From positions 29,831 to 93,830 of the forward strand of contig CAIYSZ010000085.1 in the NCBI GenBank assembly GCA_903928965.1: a stretch of 64,000 nt of DNA. The letters run 5' to 3'. The DNA is from an uncultured Pseudomonadota bacterium (lineage in GTDB: Bacteria; Pseudomonadota; Gammaproteobacteria; Methylococcales; Methylomonadaceae). The position numbers and the translations under genes were made by a program. A model generated the notes under the pieces. That model saw only the letters and a program-made list of their open reading frames with translations, ran no database searches and was not told the origin of the DNA. Shown here piece by piece: positions 1 through 8,792 of this stretch (positions are counted from its first letter, which is position 1; every line of letters begins with the position of its first letter).

Positions 1-1125
1 AGTGGCGCGATATTGTTCGGCCAATTGTTCACCACTGCCTTTGTCATGTTGCAAGCCGTCATGCGGCCAGGCGACGGGTATCCATTCGCCCCAGGCTTTA
101 ATTGCCGGGGCGAATAATACCGGCGTTTGTTCTCTTGCCCTGTGAGTGTGCGTAAGATAGATACAGTCAGCGTCTCTATCCCAGGCCAGTCTTGCCGCTG
201 CCGCCGGATGATCCCAGCCAAAATCCAGGCCGATAATCTGCACCCAATGCGCGGGTATCGGGAATGCATCCACGCTGATGTCCTCTTCGGCCACCGGAAA
301 GATTCTGCCGGAACCCAGGGTAGGTATGCCCTTGGCCCGCGCTTCGCGTTCGTGTGCTGGAAAGCTGGCGATAATCCGCGCACGTTCCGCCGCCGGGATG
401 TGTTCGGCGTCCTCGATGGTCATGTTGATGTCGGCCCGGTCAGGCGTTTTGTCCTTGCCTAAAAAGCGCAGCACCACGCTGGACATGCCTTGTAATGGGG
501 TAAAGGTCATGGCCGCCATACCGCCGGTGGCGATAGTCCGCGCCAGTCCTTCATCGTAAATGTCTTCTGGCGGTTCTTCGTCAAACCAAACAAAATCCAC
601 TGGCGGGCCTTGCCATTTACGGCGGCCTTGGGCGTAGTATTTAAACCGCAGCAACGACCAGCCGCCGGACACATGCTTGATTTTCACATAGTCATATAGC
701 GACGCCGTACCCATTGCCATGCCGTGCTCACCGATGCAGCGTAACGGAATCGCACCGGTGCCTTCTTCTTTGGGTGGGCCGAGTAGCACCCGTTGCGGAT
801 TGTCGCGGGTGGCTTCGCCGGTTTCGCCGGACGCCCACACCACGGTGGGCCTGTCCCAGCGCCGACCTTCCCACCAATCAGGATATTCACCAGTCAAATG
901 ATAAGAAGCTTCAGCGCCCGCACAAAAGCTTTTGCCGTTTTGGTTGCCAGCCCTTAGCAGGCGTTCCCGGTGAGTCAGACCGGCGGCGTGAAACTGCTTT
1001 TGTTTGGCGTATGGGGCGTAACGGGCGATTTTGCCTCTATCCATGTGGTAGTGAACATTCGCTTCCAGCGACAAAATACCCTCATTCGACAGGTTTTCAA
1101 TCCAGTCTAAATCGACTAAATCCAT
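1..1125 (-). CDS. Phage terminase large subunit (C-terminus beyond window)
   Basis: Packaging motor ATPase/nuclease that translocates phage DNA into procapsids. I translated the minus strand directly: it is open for 375 codons from an ATG at 1125 to the window edge. An atypical Walker A (AGNQNGKS) lies near residues 59-66, a Walker B-like FVWFDEE near 177-183, and an RNase H-fold nuclease motif GLDFGWD near 299-305. These are the expected ATPase and nuclease elements in the expected order. The start lies 2 nt after the stop of the small-subunit gene, so the two are probably co-translated. The missing part should be about 60-150 residues of the nuclease domain. Confidence 0.88.
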   Translation of the reverse strand, partial: MDLVDLDWIENLSNEGILSLEANVHYHMDRGKIARYAPYAKQKQFHAAGLTHRERLLRAGNQNGKSFCAGAEASYHLTGEYPDWWEGRRWDRPTVVWASGETGEATRDNPQRVLLGPPKEEGTGAIPLRCIGEHGMAMGTASLYDYVKIKHVSGGWSLLRFKYYAQGRRKWQGPPVDFVWFDEEPPEDIYDEGLARTIATGGMAAMTFTPLQGMSSVVLRFLGKDKTPDRADINMTIEDAEHIPAAERARIIASFPAHEREARAKGIPTLGSGRIFPVAEEDISVDAFPIPAHWVQIIGLDFGWDHPAAAARLAWDRDADCIYLTHTHRAREQTPVLFAPAIKAWGEWIPVAWPHDGLQHDKGSGEQLAEQYRAT

Positions 1126-1127
1126 GA

Positions 1128-1673
1128 CTACGACAAATTCCGCTGTTGTTTGACCTGAATCAGCCGTTCCTTGATCAACTGCAATACTTCCTGAGACAGT
1201 TCGCCTACCGGGTTTTTCTGCCGGTTATCGGCCTCGTACAAGCCCTTAATCCGGCAAGCCTTATCAATCGCGCCGAGTTTGTCGTGAAACTTGTATTTGA
1301 CCTTGCCTTTTTCCGGGTCGAATTCAAACGACTCCACCGCCGCCGCTGTTTTGTCATCCAGTTCTTGAGGCATTAACACCTTGCCGTCAGCGCCAATGAT
1401 ATTTTTCACCGACGCCATCATCACATGGTCGATCTGTTCAATAATCGTGGTGGTTTCGAGTAATGCGCGTTCGTTGATGACTTCCCGCAATTCACTAACC
1501 CTTAGTACAACCTTAGTATTGTTGAGCAGTTTCGAAGCGGTGACGTTTACCGATTCCGGCTTCCATTCCCTGGCTGCGGGATAAGCCTCCCGATAGGCTT
1601 CCGAGGCATTGCCGGTGCGAATGAAGGCATGACAAAATGCCTCCTGTTGCTTGCTAAGCTTTGTTCCGTTCAT
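1128..1673 (-). CDS. Phage terminase small subunit
   Basis: DNA-recognition subunit of the packaging terminase, 181 aa. The N-terminus (LSKQQEAFCHAFIRTGNASE) has the helix-turn-helix and A-Y-R-E-A-Y-P pattern of Terminase_2-type small subunits, followed by a helical oligomerisation region. A longer reading from 1772 is possible, but it would overlap the upstream winged-helix gene by over 110 bp and adds residues unlike the family. The ATG at 1673 overlaps the upstream gene's end by 20 bp. It immediately precedes terL (2 nt gap), the standard terS-terL order. Confidence 0.85.
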   Translation of the reverse strand: MNGTKLSKQQEAFCHAFIRTGNASEAYREAYPAAREWKPESVNVTASKLLNNTKVVLRVSELREVINERALLETTTIIEQIDHVMMASVKNIIGADGKVLMPQELDDKTAAAVESFEFDPEKGKVKYKFHDKLGAIDKACRIKGLYEADNRQKNPVGELSQEVLQLIKERLIQVKQQRNLS

Positions 1674-1965
1674 CGCGGTACTGGTATTGTTTGTAGAGTG
1701 GAGAGCGCTTGTCAAGGGCGGAGTGGCCGCGGATTTTGCCGAGCGCTTGCAGATAATTGAGCGACCAATCAATCGACTTTGGCGGAACGTCGAGCCGCTT
1801 GACGATTTGGGCGCGCGTGAGATATTTTGGGTGCTCCTCCTTGAGCAAGTTCAGTACCTGATCGGAACTGCTGCCGGGCTTAATCTCACCCCGGTTGGTG
1901 CGTCTTTCTCGCCGCCGAACCGGATGTTGAAGGCGTTGAGTATACCTATAGAATGACTCGTACAT
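1654..1965 (-). CDS. Small winged-helix DNA-binding protein of the integrated element
   Basis: A 103-aa protein. Residues 35-80 form a helix-turn-helix/winged-helix pattern (SDQVLNLLKEEHPKYLTRAQ, then VKRLDVPPKSIDWSLNYLQA). The N-terminus is very basic. A strong ribosome binding site (AGGAGG) lies 5 nt before the ATG. The gene sits directly upstream of terS and overlaps it by 20 bp. It may regulate the packaging genes or take part in DNA recognition; its exact role is not known. I do not recognise a named family. Confidence 0.6.
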   Translation of the reverse strand: MYESFYRYTQRLQHPVRRRERRTNRGEIKPGSSSDQVLNLLKEEHPKYLTRAQIVKRLDVPPKSIDWSLNYLQALGKIRGHSALDKRSPLYKQYQYRDERNKA

Positions 1966-2379
1966 TTGGCCTCCTAGTTTTTAAACGCCAAAGGGGATAT
2001 TCCAGATTCTGGCAAACCACAAAGCGAATCGCCGGCAATCCATCGGCAACTCGATCATGATTTGGGTTAATCGGTGTAATAGCGGTTTAACAGTTTTCAT
2101 GACGGCTCCATATTGATGGACAAATCTTGTTAAGGTTGAACAGGTTGAACGCCAGGTTGAACGTCTGGACGACTTGGTATATCTGGGTTTGTTCAACCTG
2201 TTCAACCTCGTTCAACCTTTTCGATGAGATTATTAATAAATAAGTGGTTACCGCTTGTGTGGGGTGTTTTGCGAAAATATTTAAAATACTAGCCAAGGTT
2301 AAACAGGTTGAACGAATCCAGCCGTGGCGCGCGTTTGCGGGTTGTACGGGGTTGAACTCAGGTTGTACCAAGTTGAACG
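1966..2379. repeat. Non-coding spacer with a GGTTGAAC repeat array (candidate origin or operator region)
   Basis: A 414-bp spacer between the primase-helicase gene and the packaging genes. Three direct copies of GGTTGAAC start at 2134, 2143 and 2155. Three inverted copies (GTTCAACC) start at 2191, 2200 and 2210, mirroring the first three around a 28-bp centre. Six more direct copies or one-base variants start at 2297, 2306, 2340, 2350, 2361 and 2371. Spacing of 9-12 bp puts neighbouring copies on nearly the same DNA face. Iterated sites beside a replication gene suggest initiator binding; a repressor operator is the alternative. Weak open frames across it are repeat-derived and look non-coding. 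Confidence 0.65.
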
Positions 2380-4464
2380 TCAGAAACGGTGATAACGCCA
2401 TACGCGCTGCCCTCCGACCGTGTCATTCTTTTTCTTCCACTTAAACCGATTCATGATATGGCCGACACGGGTCAACTCGCTTCTGCCATGCTTGGCAACT
2501 TCGATGCCGAGGGCGTTTTCAAGGATTTCTCCTGTGGTTACGATTGTTTTCCCAATCAACCATTGAGCAATTTTTTCCTCCCAGGATTCGTCGGAGTCAT
2601 AACGCAATTCCTGCTCTTCTTGAGCATTAGGAATTTCCCACCACGTAGCGCCGTTTTGGTATAAAAACAGCGCCTCCGCCCAGAGCTGATCCCGGTCTCG
2701 TTTGATGGATTCCAGATTAATTTTATTGCTGGCAATCGGCAAATAGCGCCGGGCTCCTGTTGCATCTCGCAGATAGGTGTTGTTGTTAGTCGTACCCATG
2801 AAAATGTTTTGCCTTTGAAAATCCTGGCTACGCTTGCCGTAGGAAGGCCGATACCTGTCAGAGCGTATGGTGAGAATCTGCTTGATGTGATCGCTGTCTG
2901 CGCGGGTGATGCCAGCCATTTCGCCGAATTCCATGACCCATTTGCCGTTAAGATTTTGAAAAAAATCCTTGTCGGTGACGCTGGCCTGGGTTTCCGCATG
3001 CCATGGCAAGGAAAATAATTCGATAATTGCCGTTGATTTGTATGAACCTTGTTCACCTTCCAGCACCACCATGGTGTCTACTTTACACCCAGGCTTCATG
3101 ACTCTGGCGATAGCTGAAACTAGCAAGGATTGAGATACCGCTCGGACATAATCGCTATCTTCCGCGCCAAAATAGTCGGTAAAAAGCTGCATAACTCTGG
3201 GTTTGTCATCCCAGCTAAGCGCAATCAGATAATCACGCACCGGATGAAATTGATTTTCCTTGGCCACAACCTGGATAGCTTCCTCCAAATCCTTAGTTGG
3301 CAATTTGTCAGGGATGTATTTTTTTTCCAGTTCGGCCTTGATCGTGTATAGAGCTGAATCGTCTAGGCTATTTCCATCAATCTCAATCTGATTGGTGAAA
3401 TTATTGAACCGCACACGCCCCTTGAAATCCGGTGTGTGCTTTAGGAATAGGATGAGGTTATGCACACGGCATAAGACAGTTTGTGTGCCATCGGGCTTAT
3501 GTTTGACGATCAAGTTGTTGCGCCAACCACTGTCTTGTTGAACTATGGGGGCAAATGCTTGGCGCACAGCTTCAACACCAGCGGCGACATGGACATCGTT
3601 CCAGTCTTTTGAGTCTGGGGCTTCAATAAGTCGGCCATCAACGGCCTTGGCGGCTTTCGCTGAATGCAAACGTCCGGTCTTATCGCCGTCAACTGCTATG
3701 AGAATTTCCGTCTGGGCATTTTTTCCGCGCGCCATTTGCGCTACTTTTTCTAGGTTATTGGCGGAAAACGCCACTAGAACCGGCAATCCGGTGCATTGAT
3801 GTATGGATTGCGCGGTCGCTAGGCCTTCGGCGATGACGATAATCGTAGCTTCCTTCCAATCGCCAATCCCAAACCAGCCACCACCTGTACTGCCGCCTTT
3901 CATAAATAATTTTTTGCCGTTATCCAGAATCAATTGGAGAGAGGCAATATCTCCGGCGGGTGAGTAGATCGGAACCAATAAACCGGATAGCGGCTTGCCT
4001 TTCTTGAACCCGAGTGTTTCCGTGTTCAAGTCAACGGCAAATCGGACGCTCGTAGGTAGATCAATGGCTTTAGTATTCAGATAAGCGCAAGTTCCGGCTT
4101 CACTGGCTGCTTGATAAATGTCGGTAGCTCTTTTAATAGCTTCGGTTTTGGCGTTACGCCGTGCTGTCTCGGCATCTTTGCGTTTTTGATCAATATCGGC
4201 CAGTTCAGACGCACTAAGCTGGCGAGCGTTATTGCTTGTCCAAGTAATTTTGATGTTTTCTCGCCAGCTACCAAAAGCGCCCGCGCGGCCACTGGCATCA
4301 TCAAACCCAACGTACCAACCATCCTTGGAATGTTTTTTATGCGGATCAGTGGCGAAGCGATGAATATTGCCGTCCAATATTACCGAGTCAGGGGGATGGT
4401 AGCCGTAAGCGGCTATTGCGTCGGATAGGCAAGAAAAATTATTGAGCTTAGTGTCGATCACTTG
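2380..4464 (-). CDS. Primase-helicase of mobile element (Toprim plus VirE/P4-type helicase)
   Basis: Replication protein of phage/satellite type, about 694 aa from a GTG at 4464; a TTG at 4497 would add 11 residues. I prefer the GTG because GGAG lies 10 nt upstream, while the TTG has no ribosome binding site. The N-terminal ~100 residues resemble P4-type primases (HRFATD, GAFGSW). A Toprim core follows, with VIAEGLATA near 220 and VDGDKTG near 265. A VirE (virulence-associated E) helicase domain follows with Walker A GEQGSYKST near 485. The gene lies next to the GGTTGAAC array, as expected for an initiator/primase acting on its own origin. Confidence 0.85.
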   Translation of the reverse strand, partial: QVIDTKLNNFSCLSDAIAAYGYHPPDSVILDGNIHRFATDPHKKHSKDGWYVGFDDASGRAGAFGSWRENIKITWTSNNARQLSASELADIDQKRKDAETARRNAKTEAIKRATDIYQAASEAGTCAYLNTKAIDLPTSVRFAVDLNTETLGFKKGKPLSGLLVPIYSPAGDIASLQLILDNGKKLFMKGGSTGGGWFGIGDWKEATIIVIAEGLATAQSIHQCTGLPVLVAFSANNLEKVAQMARGKNAQTEILIAVDGDKTGRLHSAKAAKAVDGRLIEAPDSKDWNDVHVAAGVEAVRQAFAPIVQQDSGWRNNLIVKHKPDGTQTVLCRVHNLILFLKHTPDFKGRVRFNNFTNQIEIDGNSLDDSALYTIKAELEKKYIPDKLPTKDLEEAIQVVAKENQFHPVRDYLIALSWDDKPRVMQLFTDYFGAEDSDYVRAVSQSLLVSAIARVMKPGCKVDTMVVLEGEQGSYKSTAIIELFSLPWHAETQASVTDKDFFQNLNGKWVMEFGEMAGITRADSDHIKQILTIRSDRYRPSYGKRSQDFQRQNIFMGTTNNNTYLRDATGARRYLPIASNKINLESIKRDRDQLWAEALFLYQNGATWWEIPNAQEEQELRYDSDESWEEKIAQWLIGKTIVTTGEILENALGIEVAKHGRSELTRVGHIMNRFKWKKKNDTVGGQRVWRYHRF

Positions 4465-4507
4465 CCGGTTACTCCATAAAAACCGTAAAGAGTTCAACTA
4501 TCAATTT

Positions 4508-4747
4508 TTATCTACCAGCCTTGCCGCACTGAGCTGTGCTGACAGCAGCGCCCCTGGATAGCCATTCATCTAAGTCTTTCTGGAAGTAAAAAATCCGACC
4601 ACGCTTAATGAAGCGAGGACCGGTGCCTTTGCACCGCATCATTGCAAGCGTTTTTTCACTGAGGCCTACGTATTCCGAGGCGTCTTTAGCATTCATGCGA
4701 CCATCGGGGAAAAGGCGAATTTGTACTGCTGATACTGACAATGTCAT
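4508..4747 (-). CDS. AlpA/MerR-like excisionase or regulator
   Basis: A 79-aa DNA-binding protein with a compact winged helix-turn-helix of the AlpA/excisionase type: MNAKDASEYVGLSEKTL as the HTH, then GPRFIKRGRIFYF as the wing, then a DLDEWL helix. The ATG at 4747 is preceded by AAAAGGAAAAC; a TTG at 4780 would add 11 residues without a Shine-Dalgarno. In P4-like elements and Gram-negative PICIs, AlpA lies next to the primase and controls excision and integrase expression. Here it is divergent from the ribbon-helix-helix/integrase pair and 43 bp upstream of the primase start. Confidence 0.75.
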   Translation of the reverse strand: MTLSVSAVQIRLFPDGRMNAKDASEYVGLSEKTLAMMRCKGTGPRFIKRGRIFYFQKDLDEWLSRGAAVSTAQCGKAGR

Positions 4748-4867
4748 TAAGTTTTCCTTTTGTATCCATTTACGGCTCAATCATAATACTAAATTCTTCG
4801 TGTGTAAAGTCAGCACATGTATGCTAGAATAAACAGGAACTTTATAGAACATTTGATGAGGTGATTA
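4748..4867 (+). promoter_or_regulatory. Divergent control region of the integrated element
   Basis: This 120-bp AT-rich spacer separates the leftward alpA-primase-packaging genes from the rightward RHH-integrase genes. A -10-like TAGAAT lies at 4825-4830, upstream of the RHH gene, whose Shine-Dalgarno GAGGTG sits just before the ATG at 4868. The -35 is poor. Its position makes it the likely switch region, acted on by the AlpA-like or RHH protein; that is inference. Confidence 0.4.
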
Positions 4868-5494
4868 ATGAAAAAAAAGGAAACGAGTAGTGAAAGTGGC
4901 GGCAAGCTTAATCGTTCTGAAACGGTATCTGTACGTTTGGATCAAAAATTAAGGTATTTAGCGGACTTAGCCGCAAGAAAGCAACGCAGAACAGTATCAA
5001 GCTTTATTGAATGGGCTGTGGAACAGAGCTTAAGAGAAGTAAAGCTTTATATCGGTTCTGGATTTCAAGGAGATCAAGATGTGTCTGTAGAAGACGAGGC
5101 TAACCAACTTTGGGATGTTGATGAATCCGAACGTTTTGTTCGATTAGCGATTAGGTATCCAGAGCTTTTGACCCATCAAGAACAGGAAACTTGGAAATTA
5201 TTGCTAGATAGTACGTTGCTACATCCCGCACGTTCAAGGCGAAATAACGTAGTTCATTGGGATTGGGGAGTGCTAGAAGACATGGTTTTTCCAAAATTGA
5301 GAAAGCATTGGCCTGATTTGACAGCGGCTTATTCGCAAGGCATGCCGACAGCACGTCAATGGGTTGAAAAAATGGAATCCGAAGTTGCCAGCGGATCGGT
5401 ATATCCAAAATTGGCAGCTCCTGGGCCTAAAAAAAACGTTCCTCTTCAACCAGTTCAGTCTTTTGACGAATTTGATGATGATATTCCGTTCTGA
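4868..5494 (+). CDS. Ribbon-helix-helix protein with SSB-like C-terminal tip
   Basis: A 208-aa protein of no family I recognise. Residues 14-60 have a ribbon-helix-helix pattern (ETVSVRLDQKLRYLADLAAR), suggesting DNA binding. The middle is helical and tryptophan-rich. The protein ends with SFDEFDDDIPF; the last seven residues equal the C-terminal tip of bacterial SSB, which recruits PriA, RecO, RecQ, exonuclease I and other replication proteins. No OB-fold is visible, so this is not SSB itself. The ATG has a clear ribosome binding site, and the gene ends 11 nt before the integrase start, implying co-transcription. It may recruit host replication or repair proteins to the element, or act in excision. 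Confidence 0.7.
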   Translation: MKKKETSSESGGKLNRSETVSVRLDQKLRYLADLAARKQRRTVSSFIEWAVEQSLREVKLYIGSGFQGDQDVSVEDEANQLWDVDESERFVRLAIRYPELLTHQEQETWKLLLDSTLLHPARSRRNNVVHWDWGVLEDMVFPKLRKHWPDLTAAYSQGMPTARQWVEKMESEVASGSVYPKLAAPGPKKNVPLQPVQSFDEFDDDIPF

Positions 5495-5505
5495 GGAAAA
5501 TACAA

Positions 5506-6711
5506 ATGGGATTAAAGTTTTCAACATTAACCAGAACCAATGTCAGGAAGTTAACTTCCGGGCAAAAACTGCACGAACATGGAATTACTTTCGAACGACT
5601 AGCTAACGGAGATGGTCGCTATACCGTCAACGTTATGGTGGATGGTCAGCGCATACATCGAGTCATTGGCAAAGAGAGTGAAGGCGTTACTCGCGAACAA
5701 GCCGAAAACTTTATTGAACAGGCCCGGACAGACGCACGACAGCAGCGATTAAGCTTACCTAAGGGGCGGAAATTAGCGCTAGGTTTTCGAGAAGCCGCCG
5801 ATAATTATTTGGAAAAACTGGAACATGAAGGTGGCAAAGATATTCCAAGTAAACGCCAAAGACTTAGTCAGCATCTGATACCGTTTTTTGGTTCAATGCC
5901 GTTGGAAAAAATTACATCATCCGAGATCGAGCGCTATAAGAAAAAACGATTGCAGGATACTTCGCTTCATGGGGGTGACAAAATTGGAAAAAATGGCCAG
6001 GCTGGCGCAAGAGTTACCCCAGTAACGCCAGGAACAGTGAATCGCGAATTAGCCGTGCTATCCCATCTCCTTAATAAAGCAGTTGAATGGAAATGGCTGG
6101 ATTTAAAATCTGCACAAGTCAAGCGTCTAAAAGTTGAAAACAGCCGAATAACGTATTTGACTACGGAACAGATTTCTCGTTTGATAGATTCGGCCAAGGA
6201 CGATCAGAATCGGGATATATATCCATTCATCGTAATCGGTTTGGAAACGTCAATGCGAAAAATGGAGATTCTCAGTATTCGGCTTGAAAATATTGATATT
6301 AACCGGCAGGTTATTTTTATACCAAAGGCTAAAGCCGGTGCAAGAGAGCAACCGATAACAAAGCACTTGGCCGACTTTTTGAAAGCGTATCTTGATGCGG
6401 CTGAACCTGAACAAGTTTGGTTATTCCCGTCGCCGTCATCCAAGACAGGGCATACTATCAGTATTGAGAAACCGTTTAGGAGGGTAGTTGCCGAGGCAGG
6501 GCTTGATGTTAAGCAGGTTCTCAGGCATACGCTAAGGCATACAGCGATTACCCATCTTGTTCAGGCTGGCGTTGATCTGCCAACCGTTCAGCGAATTAGT
6601 GGTCATAAAACATTGCAGATGGTTGTGCGATACAGTCATCAAAATGGCGAGCATATTCGTGACGCCATGGAAAAGCTAGAACAACGCTATCGAACCACGG
6701 AAAACTCTTAG
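5506..6711 (+). CDS. Tyrosine site-specific integrase
   Basis: Phage integrase of the tyrosine recombinase family, 401 aa, which recombines attP with attB in the neighbouring tRNA gene. The arm-binding and core-binding parts lie in residues 1-210. Catalytic residues are Arg251 (TSMRKME), His341 and Arg344 (HTLRH), His367 (SGHKT) and Tyr376 (RYSH), a complete R-H-R-H-Y set. Its 3' end lies about 105 bp from the tRNA-Lys 3' end, the usual arrangement for tRNA-targeted elements. Confidence 0.95.
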   Translation: MGLKFSTLTRTNVRKLTSGQKLHEHGITFERLANGDGRYTVNVMVDGQRIHRVIGKESEGVTREQAENFIEQARTDARQQRLSLPKGRKLALGFREAADNYLEKLEHEGGKDIPSKRQRLSQHLIPFFGSMPLEKITSSEIERYKKKRLQDTSLHGGDKIGKNGQAGARVTPVTPGTVNRELAVLSHLLNKAVEWKWLDLKSAQVKRLKVENSRITYLTTEQISRLIDSAKDDQNRDIYPFIVIGLETSMRKMEILSIRLENIDINRQVIFIPKAKAGAREQPITKHLADFLKAYLDAAEPEQVWLFPSPSSKTGHTISIEKPFRRVVAEAGLDVKQVLRHTLRHTAITHLVQAGVDLPTVQRISGHKTLQMVVRYSHQNGEHIRDAMEKLEQRYRTTENS

Positions 6712-6815
6712 TTAAAACTTTTGCCGCAATTACACCAGAATTACACACGCAAATGTCAGGCATAAAAAAAGCAGCTTCGCTTTCACGATAACTGCTTAAT
6801 TTGTATTGCATTTGA

Positions 6816-6891
6816 TGGTGGGTCGTGTGCGATTCGAACGCACGACCATCGCATTAAAAGTGCGGTGCTCTACCGGCTGAGCTAACGACCC
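6816..6891 (-). tRNA. tRNA-Lys (anticodon UUU)
   Basis: The minus strand folds as a standard 76-nt tRNA with encoded CCA: acceptor stem GGGTCGT paired with ACGACCC, D-loop AGCTCAGCCGGTAGAGC, anticodon loop CTTTTAA (anticodon TTT) and T-arm GTTCGAATC. Its 3' end faces the integrase and is the probable attachment core; the right attachment junction should lie within about 6816-6860. The gene is restored intact, as usual for such insertions. Confidence 0.95.
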
Positions 6892-6905
6892 TATGTATTC
6901 AGACT

Positions 6906-6933
6906 ATTATACAGTATTTTTTTAACAACTCAA
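6906..6933 (-). promoter_or_regulatory. Promoter of tRNA-Lys
   Basis: On the minus strand a perfect -10 (TATAAT, at 6906-6911) and a -35-like TTGAGT (6928-6933) are separated by 16 bp. The predicted start is around 6899, a few nucleotides before the tRNA 5' end at 6891. Confidence 0.65.
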
Positions 6934-7021
6934 GCATTCTTACAGATTTTTGACATCTTTTTTTCATCCCGGCGGGTCCAACGTGGATTTAGCGCCGACA
7001 CAAGGTATTGTTAACTAAGCG

Positions 7022-7051
7022 CTCCGGCGCAAATAAACCTCCGCGCCGGAG
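7022..7051 (-). terminator. Hairpin downstream of ilvD
   Basis: CTCCGGCGC (7022-7030) pairs with GCGCCGGAG (7043-7051) around a 12-nt loop, 14 bp past the ilvD stop. There is no U-tract, so terminator function is only likely by position. Confidence 0.4.
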
Positions 7052-7064
7052 AACACGCCATTTA

Positions 7065-8753
7065 TTAATTGTCGGTCACCGCGCCGGTAGAAGCGGAACT
7101 CACCAATTTAGCGTATTTGGCCAATACGCCGCGCGTGTAACGCGGGGCCGGCTGCTTCCATTTTTCCAGGCGGCGGGCGATTTCGTGTTCGTTGACGTGC
7201 AAGGTCAGCAATTTGTTTTCGGCGTCGATGGTAATTTCATCGCCGTCTTGCACAATGGCCAGCGTCCCGCCGGCAAAGGCTTCAGGTGTAATGTGGCCCA
7301 CCACGAAGCCGTGCGTGCCGCCGGAGAAACGGCCGTCGGTTATCAAGGCCACCTCCTTGCCCAAGCCCTTGCCCATGACGGCGGAGGTAGGCGACAACAT
7401 TTCGCGCATGCCGGGGCCGCCCTTAGGCCCTTCATAACGGATGACTATCACATCGCCCTTGACGATATCGCCATTCAAAATGCTTTGCAAAGCCTGTTCC
7501 TCGGCCTCAAACACTTTCGCCCGGCCGGTGAACACCAAGCCTTCCTTGCCGGTGATTTTCGCCACCGCGCCTTCGGTGGCCAAATTGCCGTACAGAATCG
7601 CCAAATGACTATCCTTTTTAATCGGGTCGGCCAACGAGTGAATCATGTCTTGCCGCTCGGGATAATCCGGCGCATCCGCCAAATTTTCCGCCAAGGTCTT
7701 GCCGGTCACGGTCAGGCAATCGCCGTGCAGCAAGCCTGCTTGCAACAGGGTTTTCATCAACGGCGCGATTCCGCCGATGCTCACCAGCTCCTCCATCGAG
7801 TAACGGCCGCTGGGGCGCAAGTCGGCAAGCATGGGAGTGCGCGCGCCGATGCGGCTGAAATCGTCCAAGCTGAGCTCAACATCGCAGGCATTAGCCATGG
7901 CCAATAAATGCAGCACCGCATTGGTGGAACCGCCCAGCGCAATAACCACGGTAATGGCGTTTTCAAACGCCGGCTTGGTCATGATGTCGCGCGGCTTGAT
8001 ATTTTTTTGCAACAAGTCCAGCACCGCCGCGCCGGCGCGTTCGCAATCCAAACGTTTATCGTCGGAAATGGCGGCCTGCGCCGAACTATTCGGCAAGCTC
8101 ATGCCTAAGGCCTCAATGGCAGAGGCCATGGTGTTGGCGGTATACATGCCGCCGCAGGAACCCGCGCCCGGAATGGCCTTGGCCTCAATCGCGGCCAATT
8201 CCGCGTCGTCGATTTTTTGGTTGGCGCGCGCGCCGACCGCCTCGAACACCGACACGATATCCAACTTTTTATCGTTATGGCAACCGGTCAAAATAGTGCC
8301 GCCGTAAACAAAAATAGCGGGACGATTCAAGCGCGCCAGGGCAATCATGCAGCCGGGCATATTCTTGTCGCAACCACCGATGGCGACCAAGCCGTCAAAG
8401 CCTTGACAGCCGGCCACCGTTTCAATCGAATCGGCGATCACCTCGCGCGACACCAAGGAATATTTCATCCCCTCGGTCCCCATGGAAATGCCGTCGGAAA
8501 TAGTAATGGTATTGAATATCACCGCCTTGCCGCCGGCGTTGTCCGCGCCGCGGGCGGCGTCCTCCGCCAAACGGTTGATGTGCATATTGCAAGGCGTCAC
8601 CATGCTCCAGGTGGAAGCGACCCCGATTTGCGGCTTATTAAAATCCTCGGGCTTAAAACCTACCGCGTACAGCATGGCGCGGCTAGGCGCGCGCTCCATG
8701 CCGTCAACCACGAGAGAGGAAAAAGTTCGGTTTGAATGATCTTGTACGGACAT
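7065..8753 (-). CDS. ilvD: Dihydroxy-acid dehydratase
   Basis: This iron-sulfur enzyme dehydrates 2,3-dihydroxy-isovalerate and 2,3-dihydroxy-3-methylvalerate to the keto acids that give valine and isoleucine, and it works in the cytoplasm. At 562 aa it belongs to the shorter IlvD group. Cluster and active-site motifs are visible: [16 protein letters not shown] and [12 protein letters not shown], plus the C-terminal GRFSGGTHG and GPKGGPGM. It lies 39 bp downstream of the SH3-domain gene and may be the end of an argD-argF-SH3-ilvD transcript. Confidence 0.97.
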   Translation of the reverse strand: MSVQDHSNRTFSSLVVDGMERAPSRAMLYAVGFKPEDFNKPQIGVASTWSMVTPCNMHINRLAEDAARGADNAGGKAVIFNTITISDGISMGTEGMKYSLVSREVIADSIETVAGCQGFDGLVAIGGCDKNMPGCMIALARLNRPAIFVYGGTILTGCHNDKKLDIVSVFEAVGARANQKIDDAELAAIEAKAIPGAGSCGGMYTANTMASAIEALGMSLPNSSAQAAISDDKRLDCERAGAAVLDLLQKNIKPRDIMTKPAFENAITVVIALGGSTNAVLHLLAMANACDVELSLDDFSRIGARTPMLADLRPSGRYSMEELVSIGGIAPLMKTLLQAGLLHGDCLTVTGKTLAENLADAPDYPERQDMIHSLADPIKKDSHLAILYGNLATEGAVAKITGKEGLVFTGRAKVFEAEEQALQSILNGDIVKGDVIVIRYEGPKGGPGMREMLSPTSAVMGKGLGKEVALITDGRFSGGTHGFVVGHITPEAFAGGTLAIVQDGDEITIDAENKLLTLHVNEHEIARRLEKWKQPAPRYTRGVLAKYAKLVSSASTGAVTDN

Positions 8754-8792
8754 GCGGAAGGGTTTCCTGAATAGAATAATTATAATTATGAA

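Noticed and set aside
2134..2378. CRISPR array
   Set aside because: Repeat units are 8 bp at 9-11 bp steps and include inverted copies; there are no 30-bp spacers and no cas genes.
1981..2401. Two minus-strand frames across the GGTTGAAC array
   Set aside because: Their sequence follows the DNA repeats (FNL, EQV) and they lack ribosome binding sites; non-coding repeats explain them.
7008..8735. Long plus-strand open frames opposite ilvD
   Set aside because: They are reverse-strand shadows of a clear dehydratase gene, with Gln/His/Arg-rich low-complexity translations.
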